64,000 nucleotides of DNA from Blautia schinkii DSM 10518. GTDB taxonomy: Bacteria; Bacillota; Clostridia; Lachnospirales; Lachnospiraceae. Shown here piece after piece: positions 51,499-60,399 of the stretch. The stretch is from positions 62,001 to 126,000 of the forward strand of contig JNKJ01000008.1 in the NCBI GenBank assembly GCA_000702025.1. The letters are read 5' to 3'. A program made the position numbers and the translations under genes. How positions within the stretch are numbered: position 1 is the first letter of the stretch; every line of letters begins with the position of its first letter. The notes under the pieces were generated by a model that was given only the letters and a program-made list of their open reading frames with translations, was not told the DNA's origin and did not search any database.

Positions 51499-53154
51499 CT
51501 ATTGTTCTGTTATATGATTATCCTCTATATGATCATCTTCTATATAATCATCTTCTATATAATCATCTACTCCGGATGAAAGACTTGCTTCTATAGAAGC
51601 CTGAAGCTGAGCTACCAGCTCATCAGGTACTCCGGCTTCTCTCAGGTTGTCGAGGATTTTGTCATAGCTCATATCCTCGGACAAAGCAGCTCCGTCCTCT
51701 TCAATCGACGTATCGTACACTTTATCAGAGTCTGTGATTTCCGGGATTGTAATATCACTGCCTATAGTTCCATCTATTCTAATGGTTCCAAGAACCGAGC
51801 CGGCGCTTAAAAGAGAGAGAGCCATTGAAGAATTCGTTTTATTCGATTCAAAATCAGCGATAAGACTGAAATTGGATAAAATATCGTAGGTTTCTGCATC
51901 TGCTATTCCGGGAAGCGGAGTGATTGTGTAGGTTCCCTTGCCGTACCCCTCTTTTGCTGCTTCTATGTCATAACCCTCCATTTCGATGCAAAAAAGTGGC
52001 TCCGAATTGGAATACAGATAGTACGTTCCGGACATGATTGCACCGTCAATACTTCCGTTTCCGGTCATGGATGTGCGGCTGTCACCATAAGAAAAATCAA
52101 GAAGATATTCGAATTTTCCATCCTTCTGGGGCATCTGCCATGTAATAACAATATCCGTATCCGTGCTGTCCACAAGGGATATCTGCCGGCCGATGACTGC
52201 GTCATCTTCGGAAACCCATATTTTGCTTGAGACGTATGCATTTTCATCAGCATCAGCATCAGACTCGGATTCTCGTATATTAGTAATTGAATTATCTATG
52301 CTCTCAAGGTAATTCTGATATATATTTTTGCTATAGGGCATGATTTTAGCCCATGTGTTGATAACTTCCTCCAATTGGGCATCCGTTTTGGCAGTTGTTA
52401 AAATGTCCTCTGCCAGAGTGGTTAGCTCATCCTGATAAATTCTTCCCTCATAAACTTTGCAGTTCTGAGTGATTTCTTCCAGGCTAAGCTCTTCTTGACC
52501 ACTTGACGTATCAGAAAAATGGTCAATCAGTAGATTCCCATACCGGTCAAGAAGTGTCTCCATTGTTGAAACCTGGGGCAGATATTCACTGATATCCATC
52601 ATAAAATTCATATATGTCTGAAATTGCTCAGAAGCATACGGGCTATACACAGATGACACATTGCCGTTCTCATCGTAAATATTTGATGTCAGGCTGCTCC
52701 TGATATAACCATCGAAAATCTCCGGCATTTTTATGATACTATTCTGTTCATGAATGTCCAGGTATGTTTGCAGGTTACAGATATGTGTGTCATTCAACAG
52801 AAGATTTATGTCGACACCCTCGACACCATCTTTGAAAATCACTTTGGTCTGCATATCCATTTTGTTCAACCAAGATAAATCCGTTGAGCTGAACACACTG
52901 AACAAGGAACGTCCGGCATCCTCCAGTTCAATAGAAAAGTTAACCTCCACTCCGGCGTTGGCAGCTTTATACTCTTCGAGTACATTACCATAGACTTTTG
53001 GGAAATTTTCCATAGATTTAGAAAATGCTTTTTTCTCTTCCTCCTGATATGAGCCGGCACCGAAAACCATAGCTGAACTGGCAGTAAGTGTAAGGGCTGC
53101 TGCGGTAAAGATAGCTGCTGACTTTTTGAAATACAGTTTTAATCTCTTATGCAT
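51499..53154 (-). CDS. Secreted protein of unknown function with acidic pentapeptide tail
   Basis: About 551 residues. The N terminus is a signal peptide (KRLKLYFKKSAA, hydrophobic core, cleavage near VFGAGS). The middle is rich in beta-type sequence without motifs I know. It resembles clostridial proteins with a helical N-terminal half and a DUF-type beta C-terminal half that lie outside the membrane, but I do not recognise the family. The tail is four copies of an acidic five-residue repeat (DDYIE type). The ATG at 53154 is preferred over 53160 because AAGGAGG is then correctly spaced. It has its own extended -10 promoter. Confidence 0.75.
   Translation of the reverse strand: MHKRLKLYFKKSAAIFTAAALTLTASSAMVFGAGSYQEEEKKAFSKSMENFPKVYGNVLEEYKAANAGVEVNFSIELEDAGRSLFSVFSSTDLSWLNKMDMQTKVIFKDGVEGVDINLLLNDTHICNLQTYLDIHEQNSIIKMPEIFDGYIRSSLTSNIYDENGNVSSVYSPYASEQFQTYMNFMMDISEYLPQVSTMETLLDRYGNLLIDHFSDTSSGQEELSLEEITQNCKVYEGRIYQDELTTLAEDILTTAKTDAQLEEVINTWAKIMPYSKNIYQNYLESIDNSITNIRESESDADADENAYVSSKIWVSEDDAVIGRQISLVDSTDTDIVITWQMPQKDGKFEYLLDFSYGDSRTSMTGNGSIDGAIMSGTYYLYSNSEPLFCIEMEGYDIEAAKEGYGKGTYTITPLPGIADAETYDILSNFSLIADFESNKTNSSMALSLLSAGSVLGTIRIDGTIGSDITIPEITDSDKVYDTSIEEDGAALSEDMSYDKILDNLREAGVPDELVAQLQASIEASLSSGVDDYIEDDYIEDDHIEDNHITEQ
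51511..51570. repeat. Four tandem 15-bp repeats encoding the acidic tail
   Basis: Units TATATGATTATCCTC, TATATGATCATCTTC, TATATAATCATCTTC and TATATAATCATCTAC follow each other exactly, each encoding five residues of the secreted protein's C terminus. Copy number is likely to vary by slippage. Confidence 0.9.
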
Positions 53155-53217
53155 TGTCATTCCTCCTTGTTTTGATTCAATAATAATATATATTCGTAAT
53201 TTTTAGAATATATGGAA

Positions 53218-53226
53218 ATTATACCA
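53218..53226 (-). promoter_or_regulatory. Extended -10 promoter of the secreted-protein gene
   Basis: Leftward TGGTATAAT (53226-53218), a consensus extended -10 about 64 bp upstream of the start codon. No good -35 is seen at normal spacing. Confidence 0.55.
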
Positions 53227-53517
53227 TAAAAATCTTGAATGCACTACAAAAAACGACAAAATATTATGAAACTAGAACTATTGTTACAGTATTCCCCTTT
53301 GCATCTGCGAATTTATTGACAAACTGGTAGACACGTCTTGCTAATGTGTTGTCTCAAAGAAACGGATAACTTCGGTTTCTACTTTTTCCAGAATAATTAT
53401 TTCTACTTTTCTTTTCAATGACAACAGTTTATGATTCAGATGCACTTCTCTCTTCTGGCCTTATACTAGATAAAAAGACAACTCTTTAGGTATAGATTTC
53501 CTTTATAAAACGAAAAA
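53227..53517. other. Intergenic region, no gene seen
   Basis: About 290 bp without a credible open frame. It holds small inverted repeats (GACAC...GTGT and GAAACGGA...TCGGTTTC near 53330-53390) and a stretch that faintly resembles a tRNA-Leu D arm (CTGGTAGACACG) but lacks the rest of a tRNA. Confidence 0.4.
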
Positions 53518-53560
53518 GGGCTATTGCACATGCGGATGATTTCACACAATGCAATAGCCC
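53518..53560 (-). terminator. Intrinsic terminator of the locus 3 operon
   Basis: A perfect 11-bp stem, GGGCTATTGCA/TGCAATAGCCC, followed on the minus strand by TTTTTCGTTTT, 17 bp beyond the ROK stop. It marks the end of the LacI-headed operon. Confidence 0.88.
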
Positions 53561-53577
53561 TATTGCTAATAAAATTT

Positions 53578-54552
53578 TTATTTTACAGACATAATATTAT
53601 GCTGTATCATTAGCGCACCAGCTCCTATGAGCCCAATATAGTTACAATCAAGTTCTGACCGCACAATTTTTTTCTGTAAAAACCGGGTAGAGTTTTGAGG
53701 GAGAGATTTCATTACGTGCTCAAAGAACATTTGGTTATTCATTATACCTCCACCTAATATAATCTTTTCCGGGTCTGAAAAGCAGGCCAAGTTACCTATT
53801 GTTATTGCAAGTGCTGCGACGGCTTCATCTGTTAAGCGCCTGCACAGTGCATCTTCATCATACAATGCAAAAATATCCTTGGCCTGATATCGCCGCGCAT
53901 CCGGAGCCTTTCTTAATTTCGTATCGGGATAATCCGGCGACAGTCTTTCCGCACGCGTATGTAAACCAATCCCGGAGGCAATCGCCTCAACGCATCCTCT
54001 TTCACCGCAGGTACAATATGCTTCGCTGTGAGGATCCGCTTTCAAATGACCTATTTCGCCTCCGAAAAAATGAGCTCCATTCAACACCTTACCATCTATA
54101 ATAAATCCTGCAGCAATGCCAGTACCAATGTTTAGATAAATCAAATTTTTGCAGCCTTTTTCACTGCCAAAAACAAGCTCAGCAGCCAAGCCACACCTGA
54201 CGTCATTATCTATTGCAGCAGGTACACCATAATACTTTGAGAGAATCTCTGCAGCAGAGGCCGGTGCAGAATCTTCTTCGGCTATCGCCAGCCATTGCCC
54301 GTTTTGCGGGTCTACCCGGCCAACCATTCCCATTCCGATTCCTGAGAAATCCACCCCGGGATGCAATGAAAATTTCTGTAAATAATCAGAAACTATCTGC
54401 AACACCTTATTTATAGCTGTTTGAGGTGTCTTTGTTTCCAAAAGCGGAGTTGGATACCGCTCACTGCGTAAAACATTTCCGTTATTGTCGATTTCTCCTA
54501 TCAGTAGTTTAGTGCCGCCTAAATCAATTCCTAAAACAATTTCCTGTCTCAT
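53578..54552 (-). CDS. ROK-family sugar kinase, locus 3
   Basis: A 324-residue kinase. The ATP phosphate motif is DLGGTK (10-15), the catalytic base D117 is in IDNDVRC, and the zinc site is H169 plus C180-x-C182 and C187 in CTCGERGC. No helix-turn-helix precedes the kinase fold, so it is an enzyme, not a NagC-type repressor. It should phosphorylate a hexose such as glucose, N-acetylglucosamine or mannose released in the cytoplasm. It is the last gene of the locus 3 operon, after the SIS protein. Confidence 0.9.
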   Translation of the reverse strand: MRQEIVLGIDLGGTKLLIGEIDNNGNVLRSERYPTPLLETKTPQTAINKVLQIVSDYLQKFSLHPGVDFSGIGMGMVGRVDPQNGQWLAIAEEDSAPASAAEILSKYYGVPAAIDNDVRCGLAAELVFGSEKGCKNLIYLNIGTGIAAGFIIDGKVLNGAHFFGGEIGHLKADPHSEAYCTCGERGCVEAIASGIGLHTRAERLSPDYPDTKLRKAPDARRYQAKDIFALYDEDALCRRLTDEAVAALAITIGNLACFSDPEKIILGGGIMNNQMFFEHVMKSLPQNSTRFLQKKIVRSELDCNYIGLIGAGALMIQHNIMSVK

Positions 54553-54595
54553 ATTTATTTCCCTTGGACGTATTGTTTTAACAAGCTAATTTTAT

Positions 54596-55672
54596 TCAGA
54601 GTTTGCTTTTCATCAGCTTTGAGAACCCAACAAAATCATGTGATTCCACTGACTGCCCCATATACTCAGACACAATCGCAGCAGCAAACTGCGCCGGAAG
54701 TAAAAGTGCAAATACTGCAAAACCGCCGTTCTTTATTTTCAGTTCTATTTCGCTTTCGTATGTTCCGCCAGAACCTGTTCCGACCACAATGCAAGGAGCA
54801 TTCTTGTCGATCGCAAATTTTTTTAGACGCGTAGTTCTATCAAAATCATCGTTGGGACCACTTAAAATGATACAATGCAGACCATCCCTTTCGAATAAGC
54901 AGAACGGACCATGCAGAAACTCCTCGAAATCATAAGCCAGAGATGGGATATATAGTGTCTCGTCAATCTTTAATGCGCTTTCGGAAACGATTCCGAGATA
55001 TTGGTTTTGAGCAAGGAATGCCAATGATCCTGCCTCTGACCAAAATTCTTTGTTCGAGTTTATCCAGTTTTCAGCAACTTTGATATTTTCGGGCATCAAT
55101 TCAATCTCTTGCATAATACTTCCAATAATTTTATCATATTCATCAACACTATTCCTGCCTTCCATTCTAGTAAGTTCAAGGACAGTTAGCCATAAAGTAA
55201 GAACTGTTGAAGTGACACCCACTGTTTTCGGACCTACCGTTTCATCTCCGCAGCCTACTATAATTGCTGCATCACAAATTTCGGTCAATTTTGAGCCTTC
55301 CACAGATGTAACCGCAAAGATGTCAGCATCAGATGCACATTCCTGTGTTTTCTGAATAAATGCATAAGTATTGCTGCTTGTGCCCTCCTGTGATACCGCC
55401 AAAATCAGCTTTCTCCCGCTAATTGTATGGAAAAAGTTTATATCCGAGGTAGGAAGAAGTACAGTTACCTCATGTCCATAAAACTTTTCCATCATTGGCT
55501 TAGCAATTAAACATGAATTATAAGAACTGCCGGATCCTACCAGTATAACCCTGTCATATGGCGTTTTGCCGCATTTTTCTATTAACGCTTTTAAATAATC
55601 TTTACGGCGACAAATGATTCTTTTCAGTACCTCTGGCTGATGCCGTATATATTCTAACATTTTTTCACTCAT
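54596..55672 (-). CDS. Double-SIS sugar-phosphate isomerase/deglycase-like protein
   Basis: A 358-residue soluble protein with two SIS domains. The first carries VGSGSSYNSC and SQEGTSSNT, matching the phosphosugar-binding loops of the GlmS isomerase half, and VGPKTVGVTST matches the segment between domains. There is no glutaminase domain. Relatives include GlmD-type glucosamine-6-phosphate deaminases and FrlB/GfrF deglycases. The conserved Glu of the second domain (YDFEEFLHGP) is present. With the neighbouring kinase and GH9 enzyme it probably processes an amino-sugar phosphate. The ATG at 55672 is chosen, since a longer frame overlaps the GH9 gene. Confidence 0.85.
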   Translation of the reverse strand: MSEKMLEYIRHQPEVLKRIICRRKDYLKALIEKCGKTPYDRVILVGSGSSYNSCLIAKPMMEKFYGHEVTVLLPTSDINFFHTISGRKLILAVSQEGTSSNTYAFIQKTQECASDADIFAVTSVEGSKLTEICDAAIIVGCGDETVGPKTVGVTSTVLTLWLTVLELTRMEGRNSVDEYDKIIGSIMQEIELMPENIKVAENWINSNKEFWSEAGSLAFLAQNQYLGIVSESALKIDETLYIPSLAYDFEEFLHGPFCLFERDGLHCIILSGPNDDFDRTTRLKKFAIDKNAPCIVVGTGSGGTYESEIELKIKNGGFAVFALLLPAQFAAAIVSEYMGQSVESHDFVGFSKLMKSKL

Positions 55673-55691
55673 ACAAGGCCACCCTTTCCTG

Positions 55692-57446
55692 TTATTTATT
55701 ATCTGCAGCCATGGCAACAAGCAGCCATGATGCATGGGGAAGCCATTGCTCCGCCCATCTCCAATTATCGTCTACCTCATCTGTTGCCTTTTGAATAAAT
55801 TCGATTCCATCCTCATCATTTAATGCAGATGTAATCCCATTAACTACTCCTCCCGGACTGTTTAAAAAGTCATATCGACCATGAAAAAAATATTGAATAC
55901 GGTTGCGTCCATACCCCTCCATCATACAGCTGTCATAAGGATTTCTTCCAAAAATCCACTGAAGCTGTGCGTCTGAAAACTCAAATAAGTCTTTGGCAAA
56001 AACACTATCTTTTGTTACTGTGCCCAGCATTCGCGCGGCAGCAGCTAATGAGGCTATCCTTGCATTTTCACCCTGCCACCATGGACTTGCGGTAGTATTA
56101 TGCGGAAAAAAGAACAGCTCTCGTTCGCCATTGTCATCTATGTACTCGAAGCGGGGATATAAAAAGGGGTTTACACAACTTTTCGTTATAGCGATTTTAC
56201 CTTTCATCAGCTTTTCACAAACACTAATGATTTTCTTGCTTTTTTCAGGTTCTTTACAAATACCGGCGTATAGAAGGAGTACTGTTACCGGAAGCCCCTC
56301 GTCGGAAGGATGATGGTAAGGTATTTTCTTATCCACATAAAGCCATTCCCTATTCTTATTTGAATATATTCTGGAAATGATTTTTTCGCTGAGCTTATTT
56401 GCATACAGCAGATATTCATATTGCGCGGAAGATTTATAAATCTCAACTGCTGCCAGTAATGCACAATATTCATCAATCAAGTTCCATCTGCCATTATTCG
56501 TATACCGCTCATTATTACTCCATAAATATTTAAAGGCTGTTTCTGCGGCAGACAAATATTGAACACTACTAAACTCGCTTCCCGGGTAAGGATGCCTGGC
56601 AGCTATTGCAAGTGCAGCTATTGCTGTTCCGGCTCCGGAGCGGAAGCTGGTTTCGTAATTCTCATCAGCGATATCTGCAGAATTCTCATCTTGCGCAGGA
56701 TTAAACTGTGTACTGAATGTACGGTATTCATATTCGATTTTCCTAGTGCCCTGGGGACTTAAAAAAGCGTTTCTGTCTCTGCATTTAGAACGGAAAAAAC
56801 TTCCGGAGGGAGCCCTCATGCGCATAATAAAGTCAGCACCAAAAGTACCTTCATCATACAAGCGCCTAATAACCATAGAATACTGTTCACTGCCCTGCAT
56901 CTGCAGTATCTCTGCAGCCTGAAAAAACGCATATGCGCTGAACCCTGCCTGCTGAGGATTGTACCATGCACTATGTGATAAATGAGACATATGTACTCCA
57001 TAATCACCCGTGGCATCATACCATCCCCCACTCAAATTCATGGTTCCCTGCCGATTACCCTGGAAAGAAATAGCTTTGTCTGCATATTCCCACTCACCTG
57101 AAACTCGTTGCGATTTAAAGTAACAGCCTAGGTCTGAAATAATTTTAAGCTTAATATAAGGATTGCCTATTTCAAATGAAGAGGAAAGACATTTGCCTTC
57201 TTCTGTGGCAAGACTGATATAATACTCTCCCGGTTCTTCAAATTCAGTAAAATCCATTGTCCAGTAAACGCCCTTATTCCAGTTAACAACCTTACCTTGA
57301 TAAACAGAGGTACCTGAAAAGCATGTGTTTCCATGGTCATCAAGTATTTCGAAAGACAAGTTTTTTTGTGGACCATCACCCTGATAGATTGCAATCTTTT
57401 TTTCTTTTTTTTGATATCCTATATGGCATATCAATATTTTTCCCAT
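55692..57446 (-). CDS. GH9 family glycoside hydrolase, cytoplasmic (exo-beta-glucosaminidase/glucosidase-like)
   Basis: A 584-residue inverting glycosidase. Residues 1-100 form an Ig-like CelD_N domain, then an (alpha/alpha)6 barrel with the catalytic-base segment GGWYDATGDYG and the C-terminal acid E566 in WRWAEQWLPHASW. Most GH9 enzymes are secreted cellulases. This one has no signal peptide, dockerin or carbohydrate-binding module, as in the cytoplasmic GH9 branch that acts on glucosaminides or cello-oligosaccharides. It is 21 bp after the oxidoreductase gene and 19 bp before the SIS gene. CAGGAGG precedes the ATG. Confidence 0.87.
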   Translation of the reverse strand: MGKILICHIGYQKKEKKIAIYQGDGPQKNLSFEILDDHGNTCFSGTSVYQGKVVNWNKGVYWTMDFTEFEEPGEYYISLATEEGKCLSSSFEIGNPYIKLKIISDLGCYFKSQRVSGEWEYADKAISFQGNRQGTMNLSGGWYDATGDYGVHMSHLSHSAWYNPQQAGFSAYAFFQAAEILQMQGSEQYSMVIRRLYDEGTFGADFIMRMRAPSGSFFRSKCRDRNAFLSPQGTRKIEYEYRTFSTQFNPAQDENSADIADENYETSFRSGAGTAIAALAIAARHPYPGSEFSSVQYLSAAETAFKYLWSNNERYTNNGRWNLIDEYCALLAAVEIYKSSAQYEYLLYANKLSEKIISRIYSNKNREWLYVDKKIPYHHPSDEGLPVTVLLLYAGICKEPEKSKKIISVCEKLMKGKIAITKSCVNPFLYPRFEYIDDNGERELFFFPHNTTASPWWQGENARIASLAAAARMLGTVTKDSVFAKDLFEFSDAQLQWIFGRNPYDSCMMEGYGRNRIQYFFHGRYDFLNSPGGVVNGITSALNDEDGIEFIQKATDEVDDNWRWAEQWLPHASWLLVAMAADNK

Positions 57447-57467
57447 AGATGACCTCCTGACAGAGAT

Positions 57468-58586
57468 TTATAACTCGATTATCTTTTCCTCTCTTGCAGA
57501 ACGAAGAAGTGCATCCACAACACGTACCTGCTCGATACCGCCGTCAAGATCTGTTAATATAGACAGCTGGGAATCCTTCCCCATAAAGCTGTCAGCATAC
57601 ACTCTGGAACCATCTCCCCAGTTGAAATCATTTCCATCCACATCCGGAGAAAACTCAAGAGCATAGCTTTCAATAGGGTCAGTAAAGCTTTTTAGTTCTG
57701 CGGTGATTCCAAAGTGTTTCAACCTCTTTTGCGCATTTTCTGCGTTTTCCTTAGGTCCATCGATAAAAATCTGAAGTCCCTCTTCTTTCTTAAAACCGGT
57801 AGTCATATTGAATGTAAACCCGCCTTTTGTACAAGTCATTTGACAATAATTCTCTACAAGTGTATCAATACGCTTTGTCCATTCTGTTTTAATTCTGGTG
57901 ATTGTTCCGTCATCCCATGTGAGATAACCGTCCAGATAATCCGGCCTGCTTCCGATAATTCCTGTTGAGGACACTGCAAAGACCTTCTTTACCCGTCTTG
58001 GTGCCAGATAGTAATAAAGTAAGTCCACGGTGTGGCTGAACAAAAAGTATGCCGGAGAAGAAATCTCGGAAAAATTCTTACTGTTTTTCCCCCACAGATT
58101 CAAGGGTACAGATATGTTGTCGTCTATCCTCATCTCACCGTATTTTGGCTCTCCCAGATAACCCTCGCTTATGAGCAGGTGTATACTTTGACCTAATGGA
58201 AACAGACGGTTAGGGAAAATAACCTTAATTTGTGTACCGGATTTTTGAGCGGCGTCTTTCACGGCTATTGCGTCTTCTACCGATGTAGTAAGTGGCTTCT
58301 CACATAAAACGAAAGGAACTTTTGCTTCACAGCAGGCTAAAAGCGGTTCTGTATGATAAGGGTCCTGAGTGGTAATGACTACTAAATCAGGATTCTCTTT
58401 TGATAGCATGAGCTTAAAATCGTCATACCATGACGCATTATTTTTTTCTGCCCAGTCCTTTGCTTTTTCCGGATATAAGTCACACACAGCAGTTACGTTT
58501 ATGCCATGATATCCATTCAACTCATCTGCATGAGCTGTTCCAAGCAAACCCATGCCTATAATCGCACATTTTTCAATTTTTCTCAT
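57468..58586 (-). CDS. Gfo/Idh/MocA-family oxidoreductase, locus 3
   Basis: A 372-residue NAD(P)-dependent oxidoreductase with dinucleotide motif IIGMGLLGTAH (9-19) and the family motif CEKPLTTSVEDA near residue 95. The C-terminal domain carries the sugar pocket. It lies between the permease genes and the GH9 gene, so it likely oxidises or epimerises the imported glycoside or its product. It is clearly different in sequence from the locus 1 homologue. AAGGAGAT precedes the ATG. Confidence 0.9.
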   Translation of the reverse strand: MRKIEKCAIIGMGLLGTAHADELNGYHGINVTAVCDLYPEKAKDWAEKNNASWYDDFKLMLSKENPDLVVITTQDPYHTEPLLACCEAKVPFVLCEKPLTTSVEDAIAVKDAAQKSGTQIKVIFPNRLFPLGQSIHLLISEGYLGEPKYGEMRIDDNISVPLNLWGKNSKNFSEISSPAYFLFSHTVDLLYYYLAPRRVKKVFAVSSTGIIGSRPDYLDGYLTWDDGTITRIKTEWTKRIDTLVENYCQMTCTKGGFTFNMTTGFKKEEGLQIFIDGPKENAENAQKRLKHFGITAELKSFTDPIESYALEFSPDVDGNDFNWGDGSRVYADSFMGKDSQLSILTDLDGGIEQVRVVDALLRSAREEKIIEL

Positions 58587-58638
58587 AGAAATCTCCTTTT
58601 CTGAGCGGATGTTTCCGTTCTTTTATTCTCTGGTGCAT

Positions 58639-59451
58639 TTATCCTTTAATTGCACCTGCTACCAGACTCTTTTGTATACTCTTTGACAGTGAAATATAAA
58701 TAATGAGTGTAGGAAGTACGGAAATTGTAAGCCCTGCGCCTACTTCACCCCATCGGGTAGTATACTTACCGATTAATTCCAAAATTCCGGCTGTTAATGT
58801 CTTATGGGTACTGTCAGTCACGAATGTTACAGCAAGCATGAACTCGTTCCAGCTCGCAAGCCAGGCGAGGATTGCCGTAGTTGCGAGATATGGGCGCATC
58901 AGAGGCATGATAATACGGAAGAATATTTTATAAATATTTGCTCCGTCGATAAATGCCGATTCCTCAAGCTCCAGTGGAAAAGACTGCAGCGCTCCTGACA
59001 GTATCAATATGGTAAGCGGCATCTGAAAAGCAACGTATGGGATTACCAGTGCCATATATCCATTCAGTATAGAATGAAGATTTCTATACAGCGGCAGTAG
59101 AACTGCGTGCATAGGAAGCATAATTCCTACCAGAAACAAAACGTACACGAAGTGGCTCAATTTCCAGACCAGCCGATTTAATGCATATGCAGCCATTGAC
59201 GAGAGAAACAGAGTAAATACTACAGTCAATGCTGCTACGATCATACTGTTAACAAAATTTTTTACTACGGCGGTGTTTTCTACCACCGCCGTGTAATTTT
59301 CCACTTTCCAGATATGGGGTAATCCAATTACATTTCCACCAAAAATTTCCTTGTTTTCTTTCAGAGAAAATGTAAACATCCAATACAGCGGGAAAATGGA
59401 AACCAGCGAACAGAAAATAAGAAATCCTGTTCTGATAATTTTTTTAGCCAA
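58639..59451 (-). CDS. Carbohydrate ABC transporter permease, locus 3 (MalG type)
   Basis: A 270-residue membrane protein with six hydrophobic segments and EAA loop EESAFIDGANIYKIFFR near residue 170. The start is a TTG at 59451, placed 9 bases after GGAGGG and 2 bp past the other permease's stop. It forms the locus 3 pore with that permease. No ATPase is encoded here. Confidence 0.92.
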   Translation of the reverse strand: MAKKIIRTGFLIFCSLVSIFPLYWMFTFSLKENKEIFGGNVIGLPHIWKVENYTAVVENTAVVKNFVNSMIVAALTVVFTLFLSSMAAYALNRLVWKLSHFVYVLFLVGIMLPMHAVLLPLYRNLHSILNGYMALVIPYVAFQMPLTILILSGALQSFPLELEESAFIDGANIYKIFFRIIMPLMRPYLATTAILAWLASWNEFMLAVTFVTDSTHKTLTAGILELIGKYTTRWGEVGAGLTISVLPTLIIYISLSKSIQKSLVAGAIKG

Positions 59452-59453
59452 TT

Positions 59454-60332
59454 TTATTCCCTCCTGTATCTCTTAAATGACTTTTGTATCAACAGCGTAA
59501 ACACCAGGCATTCCAAAACAACAAATATAGCCATCACACTGGCAGTCCCATACTTGCTGGCTGAGAAAGCCTCTGTATACATAAGGAGTGTAGGCATCTG
59601 CGTCGCATCTAGCGGACCTCCTCCGGTCAGCATATAGACGACGTCAAAGCTTTTCAGAGAGCCAATTACCGCAAAAATGACACTAGTTTCAATCATAGGT
59701 GCTATAAGAGGAATGATAATTTTAAATGCAATCTGCCATCGGTTGGCACCGTCTATTCGGGCGGCGTCTGTAATCTCACTGGAAATGCTCTTTGCTGCAG
59801 AATAGAACAATAACATATGATATCCAATGTACTGCCAGATCATAGGAATCAGCACGGCCACCAATGCTATCTTATAATTAGAAAGCCATTGTTGTTGCCA
59901 TGAGTCAAGTCCAACTGCCTTTAAAAGTGTGTTTAATATTCCATAGTTGGGATGATATATTTTCATCCAAAGCTGAGCGATAATCGTAGAGGAAATTACT
60001 ACCGGGATAAAGAGGATTGTGCGGTAGATAGTCTCGCCCTTGACCCCATAATTTAAAATTAAAGCCAGCAGCATGGATATCGGAAGCTGTATAAATACAG
60101 AAGCCAGGGCAACCAGCAACGAATTAACTGCTGCTTTCCAGAAAATTGATTTCTGGAAAACCTCTATGTAATTACTGATACCTGCAAATTCCGGTTTTGT
60201 TATTCCATTCCATCTTACAAAGGTATAACCAAGTGATTGAAAAATTGGCAGTACTGCTATGATCACAAACCAGATTAGTGCTGGCAGAATAAAAATACAT
60301 ATCGCCTTTTTATCTCTTAGTGCTTTTTGCAT
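59454..60332 (-). CDS. Sugar ABC transporter permease, locus 3 (MalF type)
   Basis: A 292-residue membrane protein with six hydrophobic segments and EAA-type loop DAARIDGANRWQIAFKIIIP. I chose the ATG at 60332 (MQKALRDKK), which has GGGGTGA upstream and matches the short cytoplasmic start of the family. A longer frame to 60386 would run into the SBP gene's spacer without benefit. It partners the MalG-type permease downstream. Confidence 0.91.
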   Translation of the reverse strand: MQKALRDKKAICIFILPALIWFVIIAVLPIFQSLGYTFVRWNGITKPEFAGISNYIEVFQKSIFWKAAVNSLLVALASVFIQLPISMLLALILNYGVKGETIYRTILFIPVVISSTIIAQLWMKIYHPNYGILNTLLKAVGLDSWQQQWLSNYKIALVAVLIPMIWQYIGYHMLLFYSAAKSISSEITDAARIDGANRWQIAFKIIIPLIAPMIETSVIFAVIGSLKSFDVVYMLTGGGPLDATQMPTLLMYTEAFSASKYGTASVMAIFVVLECLVFTLLIQKSFKRYRRE

Positions 60333-60399
60333 GTGTGGTATCACCCCATTTCTGAGAGTATCGAGGGTAAAAGCACATTCCCTCAATATGTGATCTCTG

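Noticed and set aside
53320-53410. tRNA-like stretch (CTGGTAGACACG followed by TTGCTAA)
   Set aside because: It resembles the D arm of tRNA-Leu, but the acceptor stem does not pair, no T arm with TTCGA is present, and the anticodon stem has a mismatch.
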